Assembly (NCBI GenBank): GCA_937876385.1
Contig: CALFHQ010000176.1
Span: forward strand, 1-11,343
Source: an uncultured Pseudomonadota bacterium
GTDB taxonomy: Bacteria; Myxococcota_A; UBA9042; CAIXZC01
Direction: 5' to 3'
Length of the DNA: 11,343 nucleotides
Shown: positions 1 to 6,277 of the stretch, in pieces
How the letters are laid out: each line of letters opens with the position of its first letter
How positions within the stretch are numbered: position 1 is the stretch's first letter
Made by a program: the position numbers and the translations under genes
Notes under the pieces: model-generated
Told to the model about the DNA's origin: nothing
What the model saw: only the letters and a program-made list of their open reading frames with translations
Database searches by the model: none

Positions 1-1166
1 GAACCCCCACAGAACCCGAGGACACTCGACAGTCTCCTTTCACCTTCCTATTCAAGGGCAACACCATGCTGAAGCTGTATGGTGCCATTGACATGCTCAC
101 CTACTATGACACGACCAGCCCCGCCATCAGCGATTGGCTGGCCTTCGTCTACCCGAAGGGCACCCTCAAAGGGGACGAGGATTCCTTCAACATGGCGGTT
201 CGCGCCTCCAAAATCGGGATCTTTTTCCAGATGCCCGAAGCCTTGAAGGGGTGGGATGTCTCCGCCAAGCTGGAAGCCGACTTCGTTGGCGGATTCTCCA
301 CAGGCAGCACGGTTGCATACTCTCCCCTCATGCGGCTGAAGCAGGCATGGGTTTCATTGGACAGCAAGCACGTCTCCTTCCTTGTCGGGCAGACCTTTGG
401 GGCTTTCGGCCCGCTGTTTCCCAGTGTAGGGAGCTGGATCGCTCTGGGTACCTCCGGGAACCCCTGGATTCGCCTTCCTCAGATAAAGACCACCCTCCGC
501 TACGCACCGTTCACTTTGGAACTGTCGGCCACCCGACCCATGGCAGCGAACACCGTGGTCGGGGGGTCCCAGGATGACATCATCAGCGACGGCGAATACT
601 CCAACATGCCCTTCTTCATGGGCCGCCTCGGCTATGCCGACTCCTTTGGCCCTGTATCGATATCGGCCGGCGTATCGGGTGCCTACGGGAAGGAGAAGAT
701 CCTCCGCATCATGGCCGCAGACGGCGTGGACATCAACAAGACGCTGGACGTCTGGATGGGCATCGTGGACTTGAAAGTGGCCACAAAGTGGGTCGCCGTT
801 TCTGGAGAAGGGTTCATGGGTTCGAACTTGAACACCTTCTACGCCGGAATCATCCAGGGAGTTACCATCGATATGGAGAAAGGGAACGCCAAAGGGATTC
901 GAGCCTGGGGTGCCTGGGGCCAACTCACCATCCTTCCTGAGTCCCCGTTGAACGTGAACCTCGGTGGTGGTATCGACGATCCCGACGACAACGACCTCCT
1001 TCCCAACGCCCGGGCAAAGAACATCATGGCTTACGGAAACGTGAACTACGCCCTGACGAAGAACTGGCGCCTCTCCCTCGAGGGTTCCTACATGCAGACC
1101 TCGTACAAAGCCGGTGAGGCCAACGACAACATCCGCAGCCTGTTTCGCTCTACCTTCTCCTTCTAA
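1..1166 (+). CDS. Porin-like outer-membrane beta-barrel protein, 5' end outside window
   Basis: The frame is open from base 3 with no stop, so the gene starts upstream and about 387 C-terminal residues are visible. The ATG at 66 is not a credible start because it falls inside what reads as the first barrel strand (FLFKGNTMLKLYGAIDML). The protein alternates amphipathic strands rich in Tyr, Trp and Phe with Gly/Asp/Asn turns, for example LRYAPFTLELSATRP and NVNYALTKNWRLSLEGSYM, and ends RSLFRSTFSF. A C-terminal Phe on an amphipathic last strand is the usual BAM recognition signal of outer-membrane barrels. The pattern resembles the DcaP-like trimeric porins, which pass small anionic solutes, but I cannot assign a substrate. 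The signal peptide must be upstream of the window. A generic porin or OprP-like channel is the main alternative. The barrel call is firm and the subfamily is not. Confidence 0.72.
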   Translation, partial: TPTEPEDTRQSPFTFLFKGNTMLKLYGAIDMLTYYDTTSPAISDWLAFVYPKGTLKGDEDSFNMAVRASKIGIFFQMPEALKGWDVSAKLEADFVGGFSTGSTVAYSPLMRLKQAWVSLDSKHVSFLVGQTFGAFGPLFPSVGSWIALGTSGNPWIRLPQIKTTLRYAPFTLELSATRPMAANTVVGGSQDDIISDGEYSNMPFFMGRLGYADSFGPVSISAGVSGAYGKEKILRIMAADGVDINKTLDVWMGIVDLKVATKWVAVSGEGFMGSNLNTFYAGIIQGVTIDMEKGNAKGIRAWGAWGQLTILPESPLNVNLGGGIDDPDDNDLLPNARAKNIMAYGNVNYALTKNWRLSLEGSYMQTSYKAGEANDNIRSLFRSTFSF

Positions 1167-1201
1167 ACAGGGTCAAATCAACCAGCGATTTGACGCTGTT
1201 T
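1165..1201. terminator. Bidirectional terminator-like inverted repeat between convergent genes
   Basis: The arms 1165-1179 and 1187-1201 are 15 nt each and pair with a single G-G mismatch (1171/1195) around a 7-nt loop (AACCAGC). The left arm begins with AAACAG and the right arm ends in CTGTTT. The repeat starts inside the TAA stop of the porin gene and ends about 30 bp before the stop of the convergent gene, so it can serve both. Neither strand has a long U-tract after the stem, so termination strength is uncertain. Confidence 0.6.
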
Positions 1202-1232
1202 GGGCTGCAATAACGAAGAACCAAGGTTCGAT

Positions 1233-1979
1233 TCAGTCTTTGCGACTTGCCATCCACAGCAAGTGGCGACGCCCCCCTTTGGAGCCACGAGAGCGTACCT
1301 TGACCTCCTCCACCTGAAATCCAATTCGTCTCAGCCGTGCGGTGAAGGAGGGGTCTGGCCAGGCAGACCACACCGCCAGCACCCCGCTGGGAGTCAGTGC
1401 GTTGGAAGCGGCTTTGAGGCCGGCCGGAGAGTATAGCCAGCCGTTTTCTGCGGAGGTCAGCGCCCTGGGGCCGTTGTCTACATCCAGGAGTATCGCATCG
1501 TAGGAGCTGTTTCCTTCTCTCACCAATTGGGCCACATCGGTTTCCTGGACTTCCACTCGGGGGTCCTCGAGGGGGAAGCCGGCGAGGTGTCCGATGGGTC
1601 CTCGATTCCACTTCACCACGGCAGGGACAATCTCGGCCACTACGACGGTGGCGTCAGGTTTCAGACTTTCTAAGGCCGCAGCGAGGGTATACCCCATGCC
1701 CAAGCCACCAATGAGGAGTCGGGCCTTTGGTCTCATACCAACCCGCTTGCACGCCTCGTGAGCCAAAGCGTCCTCGGATCCGTGGACGCCGCTGGCCATG
1801 AGCTCACTGGCATCGACACGGATGGCGAAATCGTGGCGCCGTTGAAAGAGCCTCACCACGGTTTTGTCGCAGGGAACCTCGGCGCTGTCCAGAATGACCC
1901 AATGCTGTGGCGGTGTGGTTTCAGACAATGGCCTTTCACTCCAATCGGGCTGCAGTAGACAAACTTTGCCGACGGCCAC
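1233..1979 (-). CDS. Spermidine-synthase-like / SAM-dependent methyltransferase-fold protein
   Basis: This is a 248-residue protein with a class I Rossmann fold. The nucleotide-binding glycine loop is GGLGMGYT (residues 91-98), the acidic end of strand beta-2 is VVVAEIVPAVVKWN (E116), and the motif IV-like segment is YDAILLDVDNGP (about 160-171). The segment ELMASGVHGSEDALA (59-73) matches the N-terminal region of bacterial proteins annotated as spermidine-synthase-like. True polyamine aminopropyltransferases carry a GGGDG-type loop and a different catalytic Asp context, and both differ here, so polyamine synthesis is doubtful. Methyl transfer to an unknown substrate is as likely. The GTG start at 1979 is supported by GGAGG (complement of 1987-1991) seven bases upstream. 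The gene stands alone, convergent with the porin gene and divergent from the GH43-like gene. Confidence 0.8.
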   Translation of the reverse strand: MAVGKVCLLQPDWSERPLSETTPPQHWVILDSAEVPCDKTVVRLFQRRHDFAIRVDASELMASGVHGSEDALAHEACKRVGMRPKARLLIGGLGMGYTLAAALESLKPDATVVVAEIVPAVVKWNRGPIGHLAGFPLEDPRVEVQETDVAQLVREGNSSYDAILLDVDNGPRALTSAENGWLYSPAGLKAASNALTPSGVLAVWSAWPDPSFTARLRRIGFQVEEVKVRSRGSKGGRRHLLWMASRKD

Positions 1980-2066
1980 TGTACCGCCTCCCCTTCATCG
2001 AATCCACTCCCAATTGGATTTCGGTCTGGGGGCATAGGGTTCGTCGGATTCGGCGTTCTACGGTTC

Positions 2067-2096
2067 TTGACAGAACCAGCCCCTTTCACAGACGAT
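2067..2096 (+). promoter_or_regulatory. Possible sigma-70-type promoter for the GH43-like gene
   Basis: A perfect TTGACA lies at 2067-2072. The best -10 at usable spacing is GACGAT (2091-2096, 18-bp spacer), which keeps the conserved A2, A5 and T6. GATAAA at 2094-2099 is a better hexamer but lies 21 bp away. The element is in the 154-bp gap between divergent genes. Confidence 0.35.
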
Positions 2097-2117
2097 AAAG
2101 TGCCAGTCCCCCGAAGT

Positions 2118-2125
2118 AGGAGAGG
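2118..2125 (+). promoter_or_regulatory. Ribosome binding site deciding the start of the GH43-like gene
   Basis: AGGAGAGG sits 8 nt before the ATG at 2134 and only 2 nt before the in-frame GTG at 2128. The ATG is therefore the better start. Confidence 0.6.
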
Positions 2126-2133
2126 CCGTGTCC

Positions 2134-3213
2134 ATGAATCGATTGTCCCCCTGGTGGGTCCTTCTTGTTGCATCAGTGCTTCACATGGCTTGCGGTGAGG
2201 AATCGTCCACGTCGTCGCAACCTGGCGACGTTCAGGACTCCGTGGGGGCGTTGAGCGATGTTCTTGAGGGCGACCTGCCTTCCGTCGCCGATATTGAGTA
2301 CAAGTTCCACACCGTTCTCCCCATTCCTGACTCCGGCTCTCTGGCGGATCCCCACGTCATCAAGGTTGGAGACACATGGTATCTCTACGCGACCCATTCC
2401 CAAACGAGCCTGGAGGTCTGGTACTCGGACGACCTGGCGGTTTGGACGGAGGGTCCCACCGTGTGGAGTCCGACCGTGGACTGGCAGACCCGAGGGGACT
2501 TGTGCGGGATTTGGGCTCCCCACGTGGAGCCTGTAGAAGCCGGATTCTACCTGTACTACACCGCCAACTGCCGAATCGGAGTGGCCCATTCCGACTCCCC
2601 TTTGGGCCCCTTCGAAGAGGTCTTCGACCATCCCATCGTGGGAAACGGATTTGGAGGAATCGGGGACGGCGTCTTAGCTGACGACCTCCTGTACGATTGG
2701 GACGACATGGCAATCGACGCGTTTCTCCTGCAGCGCGACAACGGCAAGCCGGTTCTCTATTTCACCGCTCTCTCCCCCCTCTCGGAGTTGTACGCGACCC
2801 CCATGGAGGACTTCACCACGCTGGCCGGCTCCCCGCAAAAGCTGTTGAGCGCCGAAGTCAATTCCTGGGAAGGGATCATCCGAGAAGGGGCCTGGGTCTT
2901 CGAGCGAGATGGCCTGTTCACCCTGATGTATTCAGGGAACCAATACGACACCATGGACTACGCCATGGGGGTGGCTACCGCGTCGTCCCCATTGGGTCCC
3001 TTCACCCGAGATCCACGAAATCCGCTGCTCAAGACCAACGCCGAGATTCAGTTCTACGCTCCGGGGCATCACAGTGTCGCTCCGGGCGCCCACGACGACT
3101 TCCTCATCTTCTATCACACGAAGGTTGATACGGAGCGAAACGACAGCCGCAGAGTTCGCTACGGCCCGCTGTGGTTCGATGAAGACGGGGTCGTCCAGGT
3201 GGAACAGCCATGA
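2134..3213 (+). CDS. GH43-like five-bladed beta-propeller lipoprotein
   Basis: This 359-residue protein opens with a signal peptide, NRLSPWWVLLVASVLHMAC. Cys20 is the probable lipidation site, in a relaxed lipobox (His at -3), followed by a Ser/Asp-rich linker. The rest reads as a GH43/GH62-type propeller: SLADPHVIKVGDTWYLYAT opens blade 1 (D72 is the candidate catalytic base), WAPHVEP follows, AIDAFL holds D195 (candidate pKa modulator), REGAWVF holds E251 (candidate acid), and GHHSV (H312-H313) matches the late conserved His. The phrase SPLGPF recurs at 155-160 and 285-290, as expected of repeated blades. C124 and C146 could form a disulphide outside the cytoplasm. The family cleaves arabinose- or xylose-containing glycans, but the substrate is not readable here. 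The stop overlaps the next gene's start (ATGA), so the two are probably translationally coupled. Confidence 0.8.
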   Translation: MNRLSPWWVLLVASVLHMACGEESSTSSQPGDVQDSVGALSDVLEGDLPSVADIEYKFHTVLPIPDSGSLADPHVIKVGDTWYLYATHSQTSLEVWYSDDLAVWTEGPTVWSPTVDWQTRGDLCGIWAPHVEPVEAGFYLYYTANCRIGVAHSDSPLGPFEEVFDHPIVGNGFGGIGDGVLADDLLYDWDDMAIDAFLLQRDNGKPVLYFTALSPLSELYATPMEDFTTLAGSPQKLLSAEVNSWEGIIREGAWVFERDGLFTLMYSGNQYDTMDYAMGVATASSPLGPFTRDPRNPLLKTNAEIQFYAPGHHSVAPGAHDDFLIFYHTKVDTERNDSRRVRYGPLWFDEDGVVQVEQP

Positions 3214-4544
3214 CCACCGCGCCCCGCCCCCGCCGCTTCAAGACCGTACTGATGGACCGGCTACTGGCGGTGTGGCAAGAGGTTGGAGTGGGGGAGATGG
3301 TGATCCAGGCTGAGATAGAGTTCGAACACCCGTTGGAGCTCCCTCGCCTACGAAGAGCCGTGTTTCTTCTCCTTGCCGAGCACCCGGTGCTGGGGTGCCG
3401 TTTTGTCATCGACCGAGGCAAGACATTCTGGGAAGAGACCCCTGGGGCCGCAGATGTTGCGTTCCAGGAGGTCGACCCGGAGACCTATCAGATACTCAAA
3501 CACGAGTCGTTGAAGCTCCACGGCGACTGCCAGATCCTGGTGGCAGCGACTCCCAACCGGTCGGGTCATCGACTGCTCGTCCGGGTGTCTCACGTAGCCT
3601 CCGATGCAGGTGGAGTTCGAGAGATACTGTGGGATCTTGCCCGAAGTTACACTCAACTGCGGCTTGAACCCGACTACCGCCCCACTCCACGCCCTCTTTC
3701 GGGTCGCTCTCCCTTTCAGATCGTCCGCCACATCCCACTTCGCTCCTGGCTCTGGCTTCCTTTCGAGTTCATGAAGGCAGTAGTTTCCGGGCTGCACCCC
3801 CTCGATACCCACACGGTGCACTTCGACGACACCCCGCACGATGCGGTAGAGTATGTCGTTCGACACATCTCTGCGACCGAGACTCGACGGCTGAGGGCGT
3901 TCGCGCTTCGATTCGACGCAACCTTGAACGACCTCTTGGTGGCTGCCTGGTACAGGGCCCTGGCCAAAATCGGAGGATGGAACGGCGGCAGCGCATTGCG
4001 CCTTCAGATGACCGTGGACATGCGCCGATGGTACCTGCCTGCAAGAAGGGGTGGAAGCATCTGCAACCTGAGCGCTTACGAGTATCCTTATCTGGGTCAC
4101 GAGCTGGTAGAGACGCTGGAGGACACGTTGGTTCGTGTTGCCAGCTTGACTCGAGTCCGCAAGAATCGAGGAATCGGGCTCCTCTTGTACCTGCCAATCC
4201 TCACCACCGCCTGGATGCCGTATCCATGGGGGCGACGCTGGTTTCGCAGTTCGCTAGGGGGGAAGCTGTTTCTCCGCAATTACCCCCCGGTTCTTACCAA
4301 CATGGGTCCCATAACCGCTGAAGACGTCACCTTCGACACACCTGCACAATCCGCCTACCTGCTCACCCCCCCGATTCACCGACCGCTGCTCGGAGCTGGA
4401 CTCAGCGGCTACGCCGGTTGCCTCACCCTCTCAGGGGGCACTACCCCGACGGGGGCACCGCACTTGGCGACCCTTCTGGACGCGGTTTTGGAAGAGCTGT
4501 CAGTGGTTGCCTCGGGAGCTCCTTCACCCCAGAATGTCACCTGA
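3210..4544 (+). CDS. Condensation-superfamily acyltransferase (PapA/WES/alcohol acetyltransferase-like)
   Basis: This 444-residue protein belongs to the chloramphenicol-acetyltransferase / condensation superfamily, whose members move an acyl group from CoA or a carrier protein to an alcohol or amine. The N-terminal lobe has the usual pattern: LPRLRRAVFLLLAEHPVLG at about 44-62, then RLLVRVSHVASDAGG, where H128 and D132 fit the HHxxxDG catalytic motif. The first His is replaced by Ser127, and Gly is shifted by one (Ala133, Gly134). MTVDMRRW (267-274) and SICNLSA correspond to the conserved VNxR and GN segments of PapA and wax-ester-synthase relatives, and VLTNMGPI lies near the end. There is no signal peptide, though a hydrophobic stretch (GLLLYLPILTTAWMPY) might touch the membrane. 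It overlaps the upstream lipoprotein by four bases. Its 3' end overlaps the convergent truC by 21 bp. Acceptor and donor are unknown. Confidence 0.78.
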   Translation: MTTAPRPRRFKTVLMDRLLAVWQEVGVGEMVIQAEIEFEHPLELPRLRRAVFLLLAEHPVLGCRFVIDRGKTFWEETPGAADVAFQEVDPETYQILKHESLKLHGDCQILVAATPNRSGHRLLVRVSHVASDAGGVREILWDLARSYTQLRLEPDYRPTPRPLSGRSPFQIVRHIPLRSWLWLPFEFMKAVVSGLHPLDTHTVHFDDTPHDAVEYVVRHISATETRRLRAFALRFDATLNDLLVAAWYRALAKIGGWNGGSALRLQMTVDMRRWYLPARRGGSICNLSAYEYPYLGHELVETLEDTLVRVASLTRVRKNRGIGLLLYLPILTTAWMPYPWGRRWFRSSLGGKLFLRNYPPVLTNMGPITAEDVTFDTPAQSAYLLTPPIHRPLLGAGLSGYAGCLTLSGGTTPTGAPHLATLLDAVLEELSVVASGAPSPQNVT

Positions 4545-5204
4545 GAAGCCCATCCTACGCAGGGGTGTGGCCAAGTCGTCGGGAACCGGCACCGAGAAGC
4601 AAATCTCCTCGCCGCTTTCCGGGTGCACGAGGGATAGTGAACTTGCGTGGAGTGCCAGTCTCTGCAAACCGTAACGGTCTCGCACAGCTCGGTTGAGCTC
4701 GGTTCGACCGTAGTTGGAGTCACCGATTATGGGATGATTGATGTGCTTCATGTGCCTTCGAACCTGGTGCAGGCGTCCGCTCTCGATAACCACCTCCACC
4801 CAGGAAAGGTGCCGTGGTTCGGTTTCGGCGGTGGCCAGAGTCTGGTATCTGGACAAGGCCGGCATTCGAGGGCCTCCCTCTTTGCGGGGCAACGGGTGGT
4901 CGATGACACCCTTATCGGGGGGAGTTCCGCGCACCAGGGCGAGGTATCGCTTCGTTGAGAGAGCCCCTTCAAGGGCCGCTTGACACAGACTGGCGCCCTC
5001 CCTGGTTTGCGCAAAGAGAACGACGCCGCTGGTCCCTCGGTCGAGACGTCCCAGAGGATACGCGGTGGCAGCCTCGGTGACGGACTTAACCCAATCGACC
5101 AGGACAAAACGGTCTCGGGCCCAGCCGCGATGGACCGCCATGCCGGACGGCTTGTTCACAGCAAGAATCCAGTCGTCCTGGAAGATCACCTCGGGTTCAC
5201 GCAT
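4524..5204 (-). CDS. truC: tRNA pseudouridine synthase, TruC type (RluA family)
   Basis: This 226-residue RluA-family enzyme isomerises a specific uridine to pseudouridine. TruC acts on U65 of certain tRNAs. The N-terminus, EVIFQDDWILAVNKPSGMAVHRGW, is the typical RluA start. The catalytic motif is GRLDRGTSG with D55, and later come ALVRG, GRLHQVRRHMKHINHPIIGD and YGLQRLALHASSLSLVHP. That last part, including the residues around NRAVRDRYGLQR, resembles E. coli TruC more than RluA, RluC or RluD, and there is no S4 domain. The frame stays open upstream to 5489, but that extension does not look like protein; the ATG at 5204 opens the conserved domain and has a purine-rich stretch (GGAGGAAAGGG) upstream, though its spacing is not ideal. 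It is divergent from the HlyIII-like gene and overlaps the acyltransferase tail. Confidence 0.9.
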   Translation of the reverse strand: MREPEVIFQDDWILAVNKPSGMAVHRGWARDRFVLVDWVKSVTEAATAYPLGRLDRGTSGVVLFAQTREGASLCQAALEGALSTKRYLALVRGTPPDKGVIDHPLPRKEGGPRMPALSRYQTLATAETEPRHLSWVEVVIESGRLHQVRRHMKHINHPIIGDSNYGRTELNRAVRDRYGLQRLALHASSLSLVHPESGEEICFSVPVPDDLATPLRRMGFSGDILG

Positions 5205-5316
5205 CCCATTCAAGCCCTTTCCTCCCGTTGGCAGAGCTTTACCCCTCGGGTGGCCTTGACGCAAGCGATTCGGCGTTTGGCTGTTCTGGCTTGTGCGTGT
5301 GGCATTGGGGCCATCG

Positions 5317-5343
5317 GTGACAATTTCGTGACATTTCGTGAGC
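5317..5343. repeat. Three phased GTGA repeats in the truC / HlyIII intergenic region
   Basis: GTGACA (5317-5322), GTGACA (5328-5333) and GTGAGC (5338-5343) lie 11 and 10 bp apart, about one helical turn, with TTTC before the second and third copies. The arrangement would suit a repeated regulator-binding site for either divergent gene, but no regulator is identifiable. Confidence 0.35.
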
Positions 5344-5403
5344 AAACTTCCCTTGTAACACCCGGCTTCATGCCGCTTTGAACGGCATCGAGTCGAACGC
5401 ACT

Positions 5404-5409
5404 GGAGGA
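5404..5409 (+). promoter_or_regulatory. Ribosome binding site deciding the start of the HlyIII-like gene
   Basis: GGAGGA lies 7 nt before the ATG at 5417. The upstream in-frame TTG at 5378 has no such site, so the 13-residue extension is rejected. Confidence 0.75.
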
Positions 5410-5416
5410 TTCGTCA

Positions 5417-6064
5417 ATGACCTGGGAAATTCATGAAAGCACAAATGAAGAACGGGCCAACTCGGCGCTTCACGGCCTGGGTGTGGCACTTGCCGTCGCT
5501 GCGCTGTCTACGCTGCTCGTTCGAGCGGTGGCGGTGGGAGCGGGGCGCCACATTGTCTCCGCGGCGATCTTCGGCAGCACCTTGATTCTGCTCTACCTTG
5601 CCTCCTCGCTATACCATGGAATCGTTCAACCGCGCCTCAAGGCGATCATGGAGATTGCCGATCATTCCGCCATCTACCTGCTCATCGCCGGTACCTACAC
5701 CCCCTTCGCTCTGCTTGCGTTGGGGGGAACGCTGGGATGGATCCTGTTGGGCTCCATCTGGTTCATGGCGGCATTGGGGGTGTTCGTTCAAGTCCGTTTT
5801 CCAGGCCGTTTCAGAGGGCTCATGACCTTTTTGTACATCGCCATGAGTTGGAGTGCCGTGGTAGCTGCCAAACCGATGCTCACCTCGCTGCCGACTGCAG
5901 GCAGCATCTGGCTACTGGTTGGGGGACTGTTTTACACAGGCGGGGTCTTCTTTTACTACAAGAAGCGGTTTCCCTTCAGCCACGCCGTGTGGCACTTGTT
6001 CGTTCTGGCCGGTTCGGCAAGTCACTTTGTTGCCGTTTACCAATATGTCCTCCCTCTCCCGTAG
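5417..6064 (+). CDS. Haemolysin III / PAQR-like seven-helix membrane protein
   Basis: This 215-residue, very hydrophobic protein has about seven transmembrane helices after a short polar N-terminus (MTWEIHESTNEERANS). It carries the signature residues of the HlyIII/PAQR family: SSLYH in helix 2 (S63, H67), DHSAIYLLIAGTYTPF starting at D82-H83, and HAVWHLFVLAGSASHF in the last helix (H189, H193). In eukaryotic PAQR receptors the helix-2 His and the two C-terminal His residues hold a zinc ion beside a putative hydrolase site, and all of these are present. The name comes from a Bacillus cereus protein; bacterial members are usually of unknown function and cytolytic activity should not be assumed. 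The length is normal for the family. The gene stands alone, divergent from truC, and a 6-bp hairpin (ATGCCG/CGGCAT, 5370-5388) precedes it. Confidence 0.9.
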   Translation: MTWEIHESTNEERANSALHGLGVALAVAALSTLLVRAVAVGAGRHIVSAAIFGSTLILLYLASSLYHGIVQPRLKAIMEIADHSAIYLLIAGTYTPFALLALGGTLGWILLGSIWFMAALGVFVQVRFPGRFRGLMTFLYIAMSWSAVVAAKPMLTSLPTAGSIWLLVGGLFYTGGVFFYYKKRFPFSHAVWHLFVLAGSASHFVAVYQYVLPLP

Positions 6065-6128
6065 CGTACGCTCACTCCCTGCCATGGCGGGCATTCAGCC
6101 TCCAATGGGTCCTGGCGTCCGCTCCATT

Positions 6129-6159
6129 TTGCTCGCAGTCGGCTTCAAACTCATATAAA
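6129..6159 (+). promoter_or_regulatory. Possible promoter for the repeat lipoprotein
   Basis: TATAAA (6154-6159) is the best -10-like hexamer in the 213-bp gap. The only -35-like match is TTGCTC (6129-6134) with a long 19-bp spacer. If used, it implies a leader of about 110 nt, containing the short inverted repeat TTGAT-TATGT-ATCAA (6225-6239). Confidence 0.3.
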
Positions 6160-6277
6160 AGTTGCATCCCTTTTTGCACATGGGTACGTTCCTGGGTATT
6201 CTTGTGCCGCTCAGAATCAGTGACTTGATTATGTATCAAACATCGGCCAGGAGGAACTGACCGAAAAGGAGATTGCG

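Noticed and set aside
354..923. 189-residue minus-strand reading frame inside the porin gene.
   Set aside because: It is antisense to a well-supported barrel frame, is rich in Arg, His and Gly without family motifs, and has no ribosome binding site of note.
5205..5489. 95-residue N-terminal extension of the truC frame.
   Set aside because: The extension has no RluA-family or S4-domain character and overlaps the start region of the divergent HlyIII-like gene; the conserved domain begins at the ATG at 5204.
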